64,000 nt of DNA from Pictodentalium vernedei (GCA_031216915.1 CM062296.1:668378753-668442752); one strand, 5' to 3'. Positions 32,180 to 43,182 are shown, numbered from the stretch's first letter. A program made the numbers and translations. Notes: generated from the sequence alone by a model not told the origin.

Positions 32180-33327
32180 CTATTCAAAAAAAGTAGGGGA
32201 TATCCAAACTGATGTTGATATTTTCAGAAAATGGTATTGGATACATGTGATTGGACACATCAATATGTTACCAAGTTTAGTGTGGATCATGAATGTCACC
32301 GGCTCACGAAAACTTCGTGCAGGTTTTTCGCACAAGTGCCACGTTAATGTCTGAGGGGTACATTTAGAAATTTTCATTTGCACTGGACAGGCTTTTTCTG
32401 AGGTCTCATCGTTCTTTTCTTAGTATAAACTCGTTCAGCAATAGTTTCTGGTCAAGGGATGCAAAGACTGACACATGATGAACAATTCTGTGCCGTTGGC
32501 ATGTTGGAAGCTGGCAACAAACAGACTGCAGTGGCTCAAATTCTCAACGTTACTCAATCAGTGATTAGCAGTTTGTGGTCACGCTACTGTCAGAAGGCAA
32601 TGTTGATGACAAAACGTCGGTCAGGTCATTCAAGGGCGACAACTGCTAACCAGGATTGTTTCATCCAAACCACAGCATTACGTAACTGCCATCAAAGAGC
32701 CTCAGAAATTGGACAGCAGCTGCACTGTGCGACAGATATGTGAGTCAGTGGTCAGACTATCCGAAATTGCCTACACGGCTGGAATTTGTATGCTTGATGA
32801 CCTCGCATAATTCCACATTTCACTGAATGTCACATCACAGCAAGGTGTAACTGGTGGAGAGCACGACAGCTCTGGGACAATCATCGGTGGAGCAACATCA
32901 TGTTTTCTGATGAATGGAGGTTGACTCTCGACTTCCACGACAGGCGAAACAGAGTATGGCAGCAGAACGTACGATACCATGATGTAACCGTTAGGCAACA
33001 CAATTGTTTTGGTGGTGGATCGGTTATGGTGTGGGGAGGCAAAACCATGACAAGCAGAACAGTATTACATGTCATCCATGGGTGTTTCACAGGGCAGTAC
33101 AACTGTGACAACATGTTAGCAGCTCGTGTGATGCCATTTGCATGACGTCATGACTGTAAATTCATTTTCCAGTGCATGGAATGTGTGCTTGTCATACACC
33201 CAACTATCGCTGAAATCATTCACCAGATGTCACAGTGCAATGCCTCAACTGTCTTTTTGATGAAAATATAAATATATTTCTTCATATATCTCACTTTTAT
33301 CAAATATCCCCTACTTTTTTTCAATAG
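32180..33327 (+). mobile_element. Tc1/mariner-like transposon, defective
   Basis: Terminal inverted repeats of 24 bp differ at one base: CTATTCAAAAAAAGTAGGGG... at the left, inverted at the right as CTATTGAAAAAAAGTAGGGG. TA dinucleotides flank both ends (32178-32179, 33328-33329). Length is 1148 bp, shorter than intact Tc1-like elements, and the transposase gene inside is broken. Confidence 0.85.
32459..33145 (+). pseudogene. Tc1-like transposase remnant
   Basis: The first reading frame (32459-32743) encodes a helix-turn-helix N-terminus: residues about 10-50 read GNKQTAVAQILNVTQSVISS, as in the DNA-binding part of Tc1-family transposases, followed by a second basic region (TKRRSGHSRATT). 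The frame then breaks. A second open stretch (32900-33145) has FSDEWRLTL, where the D is the expected first catalytic aspartate, and GGGSVMVWGG, a typical Tc1-like segment. The later catalytic block (the second D and the NPIE-type motif) is missing: after ARVMPFA a stop follows and only about 150 bp remain before the terminal repeat. It cannot encode an active enzyme. The frame breaks and the missing 3' part are visible in the sequence; the family assignment rests on these motifs. Confidence 0.8.
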
Positions 33328-33491
33328 TATATAACAGATTAAATGCCTGCAATGGATGTACTGAAACAAAATAGGTCTTTAAACAAGAGGCCCCAGGGGG
33401 CCTGAGGGTGCCCACCTGACATGGTAGTCTAAATATCAAACCAGGGACTTGACTTGAATAGGCTGCATACGCCCCTCCTAAGAAAAGCATA

Positions 33492-33909
33492 TACAGTGGA
33501 ACCCACTTAACTGGATATCTCTTAATTGTATATCCCTGTTAATTGAATACAATTTCCAAACACAAAACCATTTACCATACCTTCAGTACAAATTTGATCT
33601 GTTAACTGCATATGGGTTGTAGAGTAAACTCCTGTTAATTGTATATAAATTTTTGTAATATGTCGAAAAAATTACTGTGACACGCACCAAATTCCCCTTA
33701 TTTATCAACCTTTTTGGCCTCACAACATCCAATACAGGCATTTATTCTATTATATCTTGTTTGACAGAGCTCTATGAGATATAATAGAATAAATGCTCAG
33801 TTTACCTCCAGAACACAGGAAACTGACCAAATCTGTTAATTGTATACTCCTGTTAATTGAATAATTTTCACTGGCAAAATGGATATTCAATTAAGAGGAT
33901 TCTACTGTA
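33492..33909 (+). mobile_element. Family D MITE (D5), nested in P3
   Basis: Element 33494-33907 between TA pairs. Almost identical to D1 along its whole length. The main difference is the loss of 14 nt from one arm of the central palindrome (after GAGCTCTATGAG). Confidence 0.9.
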
Positions 33910-34108
33910 CCAACTAGATGAAGCGATTGTACCCACACAATACACAGGATTTTCCTTCTATTTTCAGTTCCTGCACTTTTTCGTCTCAAAATTGAGATAA
34001 ACGCATAAAAAACAGATTTTTTTCCCAAACAAAATATTTTCAGCCTAAAATTTTTTTTTCTTCTTAAAACGCATAAAAAACAAAAAAAGTCCCACCCAGA
34101 CCCCAAAT

Positions 34109-34440
34109 TTTCAATGTAAAAAAAAAAAAATTTTTTTGTCTTAAAATTGACCAAAACACATAAAAAACAAAAAAAAAATTTTCCGGATTTTGGTCCAAAA
34201 TTTTCTAACTCCTATCCGGCCCCCAAATTTTCAGTGTAAAAAAAAAAAAAATTTTTTTGTCTTAAAATTGACCAAAACACATAAAAAACAAAAAAACAAA
34301 ATTTCCGGATTTTGGTCCAAAATTTTCTAACTCCCACCAGGACCACAAATTTTCAGTGTAAAAAAAAAAAAAATTTTGTCTTAAAATTGACTGAAACGCA
34401 TAAAAAAACAAAAAAAATTTCCGGATTCTGGTCCAAAATT
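34109..34440 (+). repeat. A/T-rich tandem repeat, three units of about 112 bp
   Basis: Each unit has CCCAAATTTTCAGTGTAAA, a run of A then T, GTCTTAAAATTGACCAAAAC, ACATAAAAAACAAAAA and TTTCCGGATTTTGGTCCAAA. Not seen in P1 or P2. Confidence 0.8.
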
Positions 34441-35657
34441 TCTAAGTCAGGAATGGGTCCCCAAATTTTCAGCCTAAATATGAACCCAGGGATTTGGTTT
34501 GAACAAACTTGAATCTCACCCCCCTAAGGATGCTGCATACCAAATATCAAAAGATTCTTATTGGTAGATCTGGAGAAGAAGATTTTTAAAGAATATTCCT
34601 CATACTGCACTAATTTAAACATTTGGGCTCCCATAGAGAGCCCAAATATGGATCCAGGGAACTGCTTTCAATAAACATGTGAAACAATCTTCCAAAGATG
34701 TTATATGTGAAATTTGAAAGCTTTTGGAGCAGTGGTTTGGGAGAAAAGTAGTCTTACATGTTTTTCCCGTCACCCACAGTGTTAAAAAATAATGACTCAA
34801 CACTTTTTCAAAGTCCCCAAAAAGTACCCCATGATAAAACCGATAGCAATTTTTTTGACCATTCCATTCTGTTGGTCCTAAGGAAGCTTCACACCAAATA
34901 AGAATTTTCAGTGCCGTGTTGTTTTGGAGATATGGGCGTTTTAATTTTTTTCTATTTTTAGCTCCTGCAGTTCCCATGGGGCAACGAAAAAAAAATTGGG
35001 GCATAAATTAAGTACTTATGACCCAATAAGCCCTAATATCAAATTTGGTTCAAATCTGCCTCTCGGTTTGGAAAATAGAAATTTTGGGACTGGCAAAAAT
35101 TCTTGCCCCTCCCATAACGAAGGCAAATAATGCCTGACAAACTTCTCTTGAACAAACTTGATTCTTAACCTCAAAGGGACTTTGTATACCACATATCAAG
35201 TCTCTGCTACTGGTGGTTCATTAGAAGAGATTTTCAAAAAATTTGGCCATTTTTTCCCCACACCTCTGCTCAATATGAGCCGAAACCTAATTTGCATAAA
35301 AATCAAAATGCCCCTAGAAAACCACTACTTACATGAAATTTAATTAAAATGTGGCCAGTGGTTTAGGAGAAAGAGGCTCAAACACCACCTTCATGCAGGA
35401 CGATGGACGATGGACGAAGAGTGATAAGAAAAGCTCACCTTGACTTTCAGTCAGGTGAGCTTATGAGGGGAATTTGAGAGGAATTTTGTGACAGTCAGTG
35501 CAATTTCTCAACATATAAGATTTCTTATTCAATTAACAGGAGTTAACTCTATACCATATATGCAATTAACAGGTCACATTCAGACTGAGGTTTGGTAAAT
35601 GTTTTGTGTTTTGGAAATTATATTCAATTAAGAGAAGATATCTGATTATGTGGTGTG

Positions 35658-36015
35658 GTATGTTCCAACAGAAGTTTGTGGCAATATGGACTTCACTAAA
35701 GATACGCCAAATTATAAATGCCGCAAAACTTCATGTCAGACCAACTTTGTGTTTGGCTGTTGCCGAAAATGTCGACACACTTGTCAACAAAATATTGCTC
35801 ACCCAAAACTTATTAGGGCATAAGCACTACCCTTCATCCCCTGGCTCCAAAGCCTACAAATGACATTTCCCAATTAATTTTAGACATGTAATTCAAATGC
35901 ACAAAAACTTAAAATGTAGTACATGAAGGAAGCAATGAAGCCCAATTCGAGAACTACTTTTCACAGTGGTCAGTTAAAATGTGCATGCCATTGCTGATAA
36001 CACAGACCCTCTATT
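35658..36015. other. Unassigned sequence
   Basis: An 85-codon plus-strand ORF (35606-35863) starts inside D4 and has no recognisable domain. I do not call a gene. Confidence 0.35.
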
Positions 36016-36218
36016 TTAACCCTTTACTCAACGTAACTTCCAAAACTGAACAGTACATTGTACTATTCACAAAAATCACCATTCAATTTTCATTTTTTGT
36101 CTCAAAAACATAGCTTATGGGTCATAAGTTATGTTTTTGATGCAAAAAATGAAAAAATAGTTATTCAAGAATTTTGTTTGGAAGTGTCTTCTGCCTTTCA
36201 TGTTAGGTAAAGAGTTAA
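36016..36218. mobile_element. Family A MITE lacking the palindromic tip
   Basis: TTAA at 36016-36019 and 36215-36218. Ends are intact, but the centre jumps from AAAACATAGCTTATG straight to GGTCATAAGTTATG, so the GAGCTC tip is deleted. The right TTAA is shared with the family C element that follows. Confidence 0.75.
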
Positions 36219-36330
36219 CCCTCTGTACACAGAAGCCAAAATACCAAAATTTCAAACAGCAAATGTTACACATAATGCAACTACAAACTTAATCGCTAAA
36301 TCCTCAGATTAATTCTCTGATAACAACTAT
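36215..36330. repeat. Family C MITE, left half
   Basis: TTAACCCTCTGTACACAGAA, CCAAAATACCAAAATTTCAA and ACACATAATGCAACTAC match family C. The core and right half are absent. Confidence 0.55.
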
Positions 36331-37224
36331 ATCATGTACAAAGCTGCCTATGACTTAACAGTGTTTCAACATCATTGCTGGCTACCCAGGGATTCTTCTG
36401 TCCTCTTTGGGAAAGGGTCCGAGGCTCATGCAGTTGGGAAAACTTGTGTCATGAAGGCTCCAATTGGTAATTTGTTTGGGAGAAGAAACGCACAAAGAAC
36501 ACAAAATATTACCTTCATATTGAACAGAGAGTATTAACACAGAAACCACTTAATATACAGTACATGTATCAAGTTTTATAACAAGCAATCGCATGACAAA
36601 ATGATCAGTTTCTAATCTGTGTTAAACAAATTGTTCGTATGCTATTAAATGATGAAGATATTTCATTTTGCTACACTATGACAGTTTACTTTATGCAGCT
36701 TTGCAGTTGTGTTCTAGGAAAGTCTTGGCTGCCTATACAGGCAGCTAAGATTTGCCTAGAAACAACTGACAAGGTTCTTGGGATGTAACCTGCAAATGTA
36801 TCTAAAAACTGCTGCTGCAGAAAAAAATGACTCGAGTCGAAATAAGGACTTCAATAGTTAACAAAGAATTACGTTTTTATTTGAATGAGGACTAAGATTG
36901 GGAAATTTATGGTTTGAATTGGGAAAAATCATGCCAAAATGCCACTGGTAAAGGGGTCTCATATTCGGCCCCTACAGACACCCAAAAGAATTCCTGCTGC
37001 CTGCAGAGGCAACCAATGATGATGTAAAGGCATTGTCAAGATAAATGCAGCCTACTAGTGGAGTTCTTAAAGAAGAATACACTTGGGACACGTTTTTCAA
37101 TATAAAGTTATGGGGCAGTTTGTGGCTGTCTCAGGACCAATGGTTATTATATAATTGGTTCATTCTTGTTGGAAAGGGCTTGATGAGAAAATTTTGTAGC
37201 TTGAAATTTTGAGATTTCAACCCC
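36331..37224. other. Unassigned, with a small hairpin
   Basis: AAGTCTTGGCTGCCTATACA and GGCAGCTAAGATTTGCCTAG (36720-36760) form a modest inverted pair. No exon is supported. Confidence 0.35.
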
Positions 37225-37405
37225 AGTATGCAGGGTAGCATTACTAAATTTACCCTCTGTGAACCTCAATCTGAACCAGGGTCTCAAAACTAAACAATAA
37301 GAGGTGCCCAGAGGATAAATTGGCCCACTGTATGGGATAGTATCATCAAATTCACCCTCTGGGGACCTCATTCTGCAAATGTCAGACTGCTTATTTTCAG
37401 GTCTG
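37225..37405 (-). mobile_element. Family H hAT-like MITE, 5'-truncated (H3)
   Basis: Contains GCAGGGTAGCATTACTAAAT, GAACCTCAATCTGAACCAGG and AGAGGTGCCCAGAGGATAAA, and ends GCTTATTTTCAGGTCTG. The left end is missing, so no duplication can be read. Confidence 0.65.
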
Positions 37406-37632
37406 CTTGTGCCTCCTTACCCACCCCACCCCACCTCACTCCACACCCCACACCCGCAAAGAAAAGAAAAATTGAAAAATGAATTGACTAGCCTACATTG
37501 TACAAAAGAAAATAATCATACTCATTAACCATCTGTACACTGATGACAAAATACTAAAATTTCAAGCAGCCAATTTTTCCCATAATGCAACTTAAAATTT
37601 AACAAATTTAATTTTGTTTGACAGATCTCAAT

Positions 37633-37981
37633 TTATTTAGTTATTTATTGGAGTTTAACAACACTTTAGACAGCCAGGGTCACCTTCTGTTGGACAGTTT
37701 TATGGGTGGAGAAACCTAGAGTACCCAGAGAGAACCACTGAGCAATGGCAAGCAACTGTCAGACTGCTTGACGTATTAACTCTACACAAGCAGGGTTAGC
37801 ATTGGTTGAAGACAGATGCACCACTGTACGCCTTAGTACACAGTACCACCATGCCCAAACATGGGCAATTGGGATTAAGTGCCTTGCGCAAGGATACAAT
37901 GCAGTTAACCCTGACAGGGATTGAACTGTGGAGCTCTCAGTTTGAAGTTCAATGCCGTAACCATTGAGCCACCGCACTCCC
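37633..37981 (-). repeat. tRNA-derived SINE with 13-bp duplication
   Basis: GACAGATCTCAAT flanks the SINE at 37620-37632 and 37982-37994. Read on the minus strand it starts GGGAGTGCGGTGGCTCAATG (A-box region), has TCAATCCCTGTCAGGG near the B box, and ends with an AATAAATAACTAAATAAAT-type tail. Confidence 0.85.
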
Positions 37982-38020
37982 GACAGATCTCAATGAGCTC
38001 TGTCAAACAAGCCTGAGTTG

Positions 38021-38218
38021 TTAACCCTTTACCTAACATGAAGTGCAGACGACACTTGCAAACAAAATTCTTGAATAACTAAATTTTTTTCATTTTTGTC
38101 GAAAAAACATAGGTTATGTTTTTGAGACAACAAAATGAAAAAAAATAATGAAAATTAATTAGCAGATTTTGTGAATAGTGCTGGCTGGTTTTGGCCATTA
38201 CATTGGGTAAAGGGTTAA
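38021..38218. mobile_element. Family A MITE, shortened core
   Basis: TTAA at 38021-38024 and 38215-38218, ends CCCTTTACCTAACATG and ATTGGGTAAAGGG. The GAGCTC palindrome tip is missing; AAAACATAGGTTATG joins directly to TTTTTGAGAC. Confidence 0.75.
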
Positions 38219-38292
38219 AGTCTCAATTGCATTTTCAAAAAAATGTGTAGCTCAAGATTTTGATATTTCAATCTCGGTATTTGGAGGGTTAA

Positions 38293-39019
38293 TCTCATCA
38301 AGCCCCTTCCCTGAAGGACATAAATAAATTTGATACAAAGGTGAAAATACTGAAATAACAAGAAAATTTTTAAGTTTTTGATTCTGGAAAAAACAATGAA
38401 AGATATCAAATTTGTTTCCCACTCAATGAAATGTGTCTATTAACTTCATGAAGGGAAGTCAGATTTTCAACAACACAGAAGAAAAAACAGAAAACAAAAA
38501 AATGAAAAAAATAACCAAGTTGAAAAATACACAGTGATAAGAAAAATATATACTGGTTCCATTGGGTTGAACTTTTTGATTAATTAAGTCATCACCAACA
38601 AGAATTAGAATCCAAAAGAAATATAATACTCCTGACTGAAAACTTCACAGCACTCCCACATATAATGCACTGCACAATTCCAGAGTTATCAATAAAAGAC
38701 CACCGAGTGAAACTGCTTATATCGGAATGTCAGAATGACGTGCGAACAGTGAAGACAACCAGTATTCTATTAGCTGTTACACCCTACCATTCAAAAAGAA
38801 GGAAATTATTGGATTTTTCAATTTCTCGACAGAGCTGACCATTCACCTAATGGATTTTCTGTTGAATCAGTTTGCTTTTAAAATAAAAAAATGACAACCA
38901 AATACAGGGATCAGGTAAGTAAATTGGCTTTTATCATTATCAAGCAATCTATGGAGCTATTACATCCATGTGCTGCTGTGTGGGCAAAACAGTCAGACCT
39001 TTTAACTCTTAACCCGCTG
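38293..39019. other. AT-rich sequence, nothing recognised
   Basis: No repeat ends or exons can be supported here. Confidence 0.4.
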
Positions 39020-39239
39020 GGTATTTTCTAAATATTTTTCATCAAATCTGGTCATGGCTGCTATAAAGCAGCCATGACTAGATTTGATGCAAAATTTATC
39101 TCTGGGAATCAATGGTGGAAAACTTCATACAATTTATAGAGGTAAAATTTGATTAAATGTGCCCAAACTATACTTAATCAGTGGCAAGAGAAAGCATGTC
39201 CTGAGCAAGAATATCCGCCTGCAGCATGCAAGGAGTTAA
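39020..39239. mobile_element. TTAACCCGCTG-type element with the CATGGCTGC palindrome
   Basis: CTTAACCCGCTGGGTATTTT near the left, palindrome GTCATGGCTGCTATAAAGCA with return GCCATGAC, and GCAAGGAGTTAA at the right (TTAA 39236-39239). Its middle matches 29340-29400. Confidence 0.55.
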
Positions 39240-39453
39240 CCTTCACCTAATGAATCCGCCATATTCGCTCATGTAATTTGAAAATTAAGCAGTTGCAATT
39301 TTTTTTTCCAACAAAACCATATTATGTGACCCCTCACAGGAACAATCTTGGTGAGCTCATTCCAATGAGGGGTCACATGAATTGATTTTGTAGAAATTTT
39401 TGCTCAGGTTGTAAATTATGTGGGAAATGGTAGCCGACTCATCAGGTAAGGTG
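39236..39453. mobile_element. Family B MITE, decayed
   Basis: It shares its left TTAA with the previous element. The core is CCATATTATGTGACCCCTCA...CCAATGAGGGGTCACATGA; the right end GTAAGGTGTTCA is mutated. Confidence 0.55.
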
Positions 39454-39709
39454 TTCACCCTTTAACCAACGTAATGGCCAAAAATGGCCAGCACTATTCA
39501 CAAAAAATACTATCCAATTTTCATTAATTTTTCATTTTTTATCACAAAAATAGAGGTTATGACCCCTCATTGGAACGAGCCCATTGAGCTCGTTCCAATG
39601 AGGGGTCATAAGCTATGTTTTTGTGATAAAAAATGAAAAAAAATTAATTAGTTATTCAAGTATTTTAATTGCAAGTGTCGACTGCTTTTCATGTTAGGTA
39701 AAGGGTTAA
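39454..39709. mobile_element. Family A MITE
   Basis: The right TTAA is at 39706-39709; the left is TTCA at about 39454. The core is AGGTTATGACCCCTCATTGG, AACGAGCCCATTGAGCTCG and return. The terminal part is TAGGTAAAGGGTTAA. Confidence 0.75.
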
Positions 39710-39779
39710 TAAAGTTATTACAGTTGTGAATTATAAGATAAATCCATCGACACCATTATGCTTATGCATAAAATGTTGT

Positions 39780-39990
39780 ATAAGAGTCTCATTCTTATTT
39801 CTAAGGCAATATCTCAACTTGATGAGATATGGTCTTAAATCATCACAATTATGGAATGAGCTCAACGAGCTTGTTCTAATAAGAGGGTCATATGATATTG
39901 TTTTGTTGAAATTTCTGGAAACTTTTTTACAAAAAATAATTAAAATACTAAATTGTGATATCGTGTGCATTGAGCAAAGGATTACGTAGC
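39780..39990. repeat. Decayed family B copy
   Basis: GAATGAGCTCAACGAGCTTG, GAGGGTCATATGATATTG and TTTTGTTGAAATTTCTGG mark the core and right arm. Ends are eroded. Two overlapping ORFs here (about 87-90 codons) have no domain. Confidence 0.45.
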
Positions 39991-40614
39991 ATTTCAATTT
40001 CAAATTTCATTTTCAGACTCATAAAAATGCGTATCAAGATAAACTTGTATATGTTCAGCAATCGGAAAAGACTGTGTGCTGTAACAGTATATCTGCATGT
40101 TATTCCAGCTTGAAAACTTCCCGTGATTCAGATACACAAGCGTAAAAGCAATGTTGTTTCATAATTTAATAATTATATTTAGATGAGTGTTATTTTCTTC
40201 TTTCTTTTAAAAATCGTATATAGAAACATACAAAGCAAACACGTTTTGAAAGCTTTTAAATAGGCAGAACGCAATGTGTTTGAATCGGTGGGTGTTTTAC
40301 ATAACAAGCTGGAATGGCGTAGTCCTATTTCGCGAGAGCCACAGTTTTGTGTTTATTACACATCCCATGCATTAAAATTCATTTAAATAAACAAATTTTA
40401 ATTCTGCTGTTCAAACCCAAAGGTGAAGGGTCCATTTGTTTTGTTTGAAGACATACTGATCAAATGGATCAACAAAAAATCAAAACAACGTTTTAATAAC
40501 ATAAACAAATCATAACTGAGCATGCACTTGTAATATGCAATCACAAGATACAGATTTTGTATCAGGAGCCCCTTATACATGATGCATTCAAGTAATTATG
40601 GACCCAGTACATGC
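39991..40614. other. AT-rich sequence, nothing recognised
   Basis: No repeat terminus or exon is seen. Confidence 0.4.
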
Positions 40615-40862
40615 TTAACCCTTTGAACCCTCATTTCCTGGAATAGTATAGCGTTTGTTTACACTTACAGTGAGATGGGTCAGTCCAATATCAATATACA
40701 GGGAGAATAAAATAATAACTGCAACCTGCAGCCGTCTGGCTGCAGACTGCAGTTATTATTTTATCATTAATGCCTTGTGTATAGACATTTTATAATAAGA
40801 CAAAAATGAGACAAAATTGTGCCTTGAATTGAAAAATTGGTCTTGTGAGTTCAAAGGGTTGA
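40615..40862. mobile_element. Family E MITE (E1), TTAACCCTTTGAACC ends
   Basis: Left TTAACCCTTTGAACCCTCAT (TTAA 40615-40618), right GAGTTCAAAGGGTTGA (TTGA at 40859-40862). The central hairpin has AAAATAATAACTGCAACCTG / AGTTATTATTTT around CAGCC...GGCTG. No ORF. Confidence 0.75.
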
Positions 40863-41323
40863 TGTAAGCTAAGACAGGCCTGTCTTTTTGAAACTCGCAG
40901 GAGGGAAGTTGCTGGCTCTCCTTGATCTATATTCAGGTGGGAAGGTACATATCAAAATCATGAGAATCAGGCTATTAAGGAGGGCAGTTACTTGCTATCC
41001 TCAGCAAAATTTCAGGCAGGCTGTAAGGATCTGGAGCAAACGCCCTCCTCAGAATGACAGGCCTGATAAGATAAGTTCATGAGTTGTTTTTGAAAATGTA
41101 GCTCATAAGATTTGTATGTGACAAGTCAAGAAAACACTGGAAAAAATCTGCTTTGAAAACCAATATCAAGGAATCTTTTGGTGGAATGAATTCAATGAGC
41201 TAATTTTCAATATTCAGCCATGTGTTGTTACAGAAGCTTTTCAATGAATTAACTATAACCCATCAGGTTTAATGTTATTTTTCACATCGTATGGTATAAC
41301 AAGGCATCCATAAAGGAAAAGAG
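40863..41323. other. Unassigned sequence
   Basis: GGAGGGAAGTTGCTGGCTCT (40900) and GGAGGGCAGTTACTTGCTAT (40978) suggest a degenerate internal duplication. Nothing else is recognised. Confidence 0.35.
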
Positions 41324-41560
41324 TTAACCCTTTACCCAACAAATTGGCCACATCCACCCACATAATCACAAATTAAGCAGATGAAAAAAAAAAGAAAATT
41401 TTCAAAAACTTTCAAGAAAACCATATCATGTAACCCCTTATTGGAACGGGCTCATCAAGCCCATTCCAATGAGGGGTCAAATGATATGGTTTTGTTGAAA
41501 CGTTTTTGAAAAATTTGAAAAAAAAAAATTCAAATAATGAATTCTGATATTATCTGCACT
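41324..41560. mobile_element. Family B MITE, right end lost
   Basis: TTAACCCTTTACCCAACAAA at the left; palindrome AAAACCATATCATGTAACCC and CCTTATTGGAACGGGCTCAT with return. The right terminus is replaced by unrelated sequence after TATCTGCACTGG. Confidence 0.65.
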
Positions 41561-41981
41561 GGACACAGAGTCAAGTTTCTAAAATAACTTTCACCTTGCC
41601 CAATTTCAGAAGTCTTTTTTCCAATATATTGTCAACCAAAATAACAGACTCAGTCCCAAAATATTTATTCAGTTATCAGTACCAGTGTTAATGTTTATTT
41701 CAACATCTTTAACTGTATAATCTGACATGGCATAGTATATAGTCAAATATTACATTTTTTTCTCTCATCAATTCGCCAAACTGGTTTTAAAAAATATTAA
41801 ATTCCATCATACAATATTTTAATTTTTAACATAGATTATGAACCTTCACGGAACTCATTCCACTAATAGGTTGTAAGGTATGTTTTGGGGCAAGAATATA
41901 GGTACAGAGAGATAAGAAGCTCACTTAAGTTGCTAAATGGAGCTGTAACCCTGTTAATTATGTTAATGTTATCCACTTAGA
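41561..41981. other. Unassigned, decayed family A core
   Basis: A remnant centre (ACATAGATTATGAACC...GGTTGTAAGGTATGTTT) lies at about 41828-41886. Confidence 0.35.
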
Positions 41982-42252
41982 TTAACCCTTTGAACCCTGG
42001 TGGTATCTTCCATGTAAATTGCAGCAATTAGAAGAGTCCATATTCATTATATCAATGGCAGCAATTGGAAGAGTCCATATTCATTATTTGGGGGTGAGCC
42101 AATTAATATCTTCAACGTGCAGCCTTGGGGCTGCACATTGCAAATATTGGTTAATCAACCTCACACATGCACTGAAAACCCATCCCAATTAATGAAATTA
42201 TGACATATCATGTTCCTGGACAGAAAAAGGCCTCTTGTATTCAAAGTGTTAA
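41982..42252. mobile_element. Family E MITE (E2)
   Basis: TTAA at 41982-41985 and 42249-42252, ends CCCTTTGAACCCTGG and TTCAAAGTG. Inside is a direct duplication of GCAGCAATTAGAAGAGTCCA / GGCAGCAATTGGAAGAGTCC and a hairpin TGCAGCC...GGCTGCA. Confidence 0.75.
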
Positions 42253-42278
42253 GAAAAAAAGACTCTACAAATGACAGT

Positions 42279-42305
42279 GGGGGGGGGGGGGGGGGGGGGG
42301 GGGGG
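42279..42305. repeat. Poly-G tract
   Basis: Twenty-seven consecutive G. The proline-rich ORFs across it on the minus strand are artefacts of the tract. Confidence 0.95.
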
Positions 42306-43182
42306 TGGAATGGAGCAGGAAATGTGGATTTCGTTCTTTGAAAAAAATCCAAGCCTACTGAAGATACTTAGTTTAAATAAAAATTCATACAGCAAAGAAA
42401 AAGAGGCAAAGTCAGAATAAAGGTTAGCAATTGAGGCCTTGGGGATGGGGGAGTGATACTGAGATATTGGAAATGAATTAATTCCATTAAGGGACAGGGT
42501 TAAACACTCCAATGAAAACACTCAATAACACCAGAAATGATGAAATTCCATTACAGAATACACTCCAGCTAATCTTGTACCACTGAAAGCTTGCAGTGGT
42601 CACTGTGGAAGCCATATGAATTTAAGCCCATCACACAAAACTAGGTGAAAGTAGATAGATATTTCATTCAACAACAGACTTCACAGAGAACACTGCTGTT
42701 CACCTGATCCAGAGATCTTTGATGATAGTGGAATAAGAGATGCAATCATTGTTACACTTCACATGGGAGAGGAGGGACTGTTCTCTGATGTGCTCATCCC
42801 ATATAAATCGCTCTTTGTTTATTTATTGAACAACTAATCAATTTTATCTTCAATATTGAAGGTATCAGTTCTGGTAGAATTATTACCCAATTAACTCTTT
42901 TCTGCAGAAAATCCTGGAAAAGCTCTAGTTATAATTTAACCCAATTTAACCATTTCAGAGAAACAAGAATTTTTTTTCAATCAAAACAAATTTGCAGTCA
43001 ATGAATAAACGACAAACAAAAAACTGGAAAACAGGAATATTAACCTTTCACACTCAGACATCAAAATAACAAAATACCAGGCTGCAAATTTTTTCTTTTT
43101 TTTCAGTATTTTTTGAATTTCTCATCAAAACAAGTCATGGCTGCAGTAAATTCAATAGACACTGGCATCAAGAAATGGGGAA
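42306..43182. other. Mostly unassigned, family C-like left end
   Basis: TTAACCTTTCACACTCAGAC at about 43041 with ATCAAAATAACAAAATACCA is a decayed family C left part; GTCATGGCTGCAGTAAATTC at 43134 is a piece of the CATGGCTGC family. Confidence 0.35.

Larger units (their letters stand above)
33383..35464 (+). mobile_element. P-family element P3, inserted in D4
   Basis: Starts AACAAGAGGCCCCAGGGGGC and ends with GGACGATGGACGATGGACGA and a terminal hairpin (AAGCTCACCTTGAC...GTCAGGTGAGCTTAT). It holds a D-family copy (33494-33907), an A/T-rich tandem stretch (34109-34440), about one P1-type unit (34490-34640) and the shared tail. The empty site in D2 (AAACAAAGG) places both ends within a few bases. 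Confidence 0.75.
32016..35657 (-). mobile_element. Family D MITE (D4) hosting two large insertions
   Basis: The left end CATTGGAACCCTGTTAATTG follows TA at 32016-32017. The body is interrupted by a Tc1-like element (32180-33327) and then by P3 (33383-35464), and resumes as GAATTTTGTGACAGTCAGTG to AATTAAGAGAAGATATCTGA. Removing both insertions gives a normal D element of about 0.4 kb in D2 orientation. The right terminus is degraded. Confidence 0.7.
37525..38292. mobile_element. Family C MITE hosting a SINE and a family A MITE
   Basis: TTAA at 37525-37528 (CCATCTGTACACTGATGAC) and 38289-38292 (GGTATTTGGAGGG). The core palindrome is split by the SINE: TTTGACAGATCTCAAT, then after the SINE GACAGATCTCAATGAGCTCT. 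A family A copy sits at 38021-38218 inside the right half. Confidence 0.75.

Noticed and set aside
33891..34512. Lys/Phe-rich ORFs in both directions
   Set aside because: They arise from the A/T-rich tandem repeat in P3.
42161..42521. Proline-rich minus-strand ORFs
   Set aside because: The prolines come from a 27-base G run.
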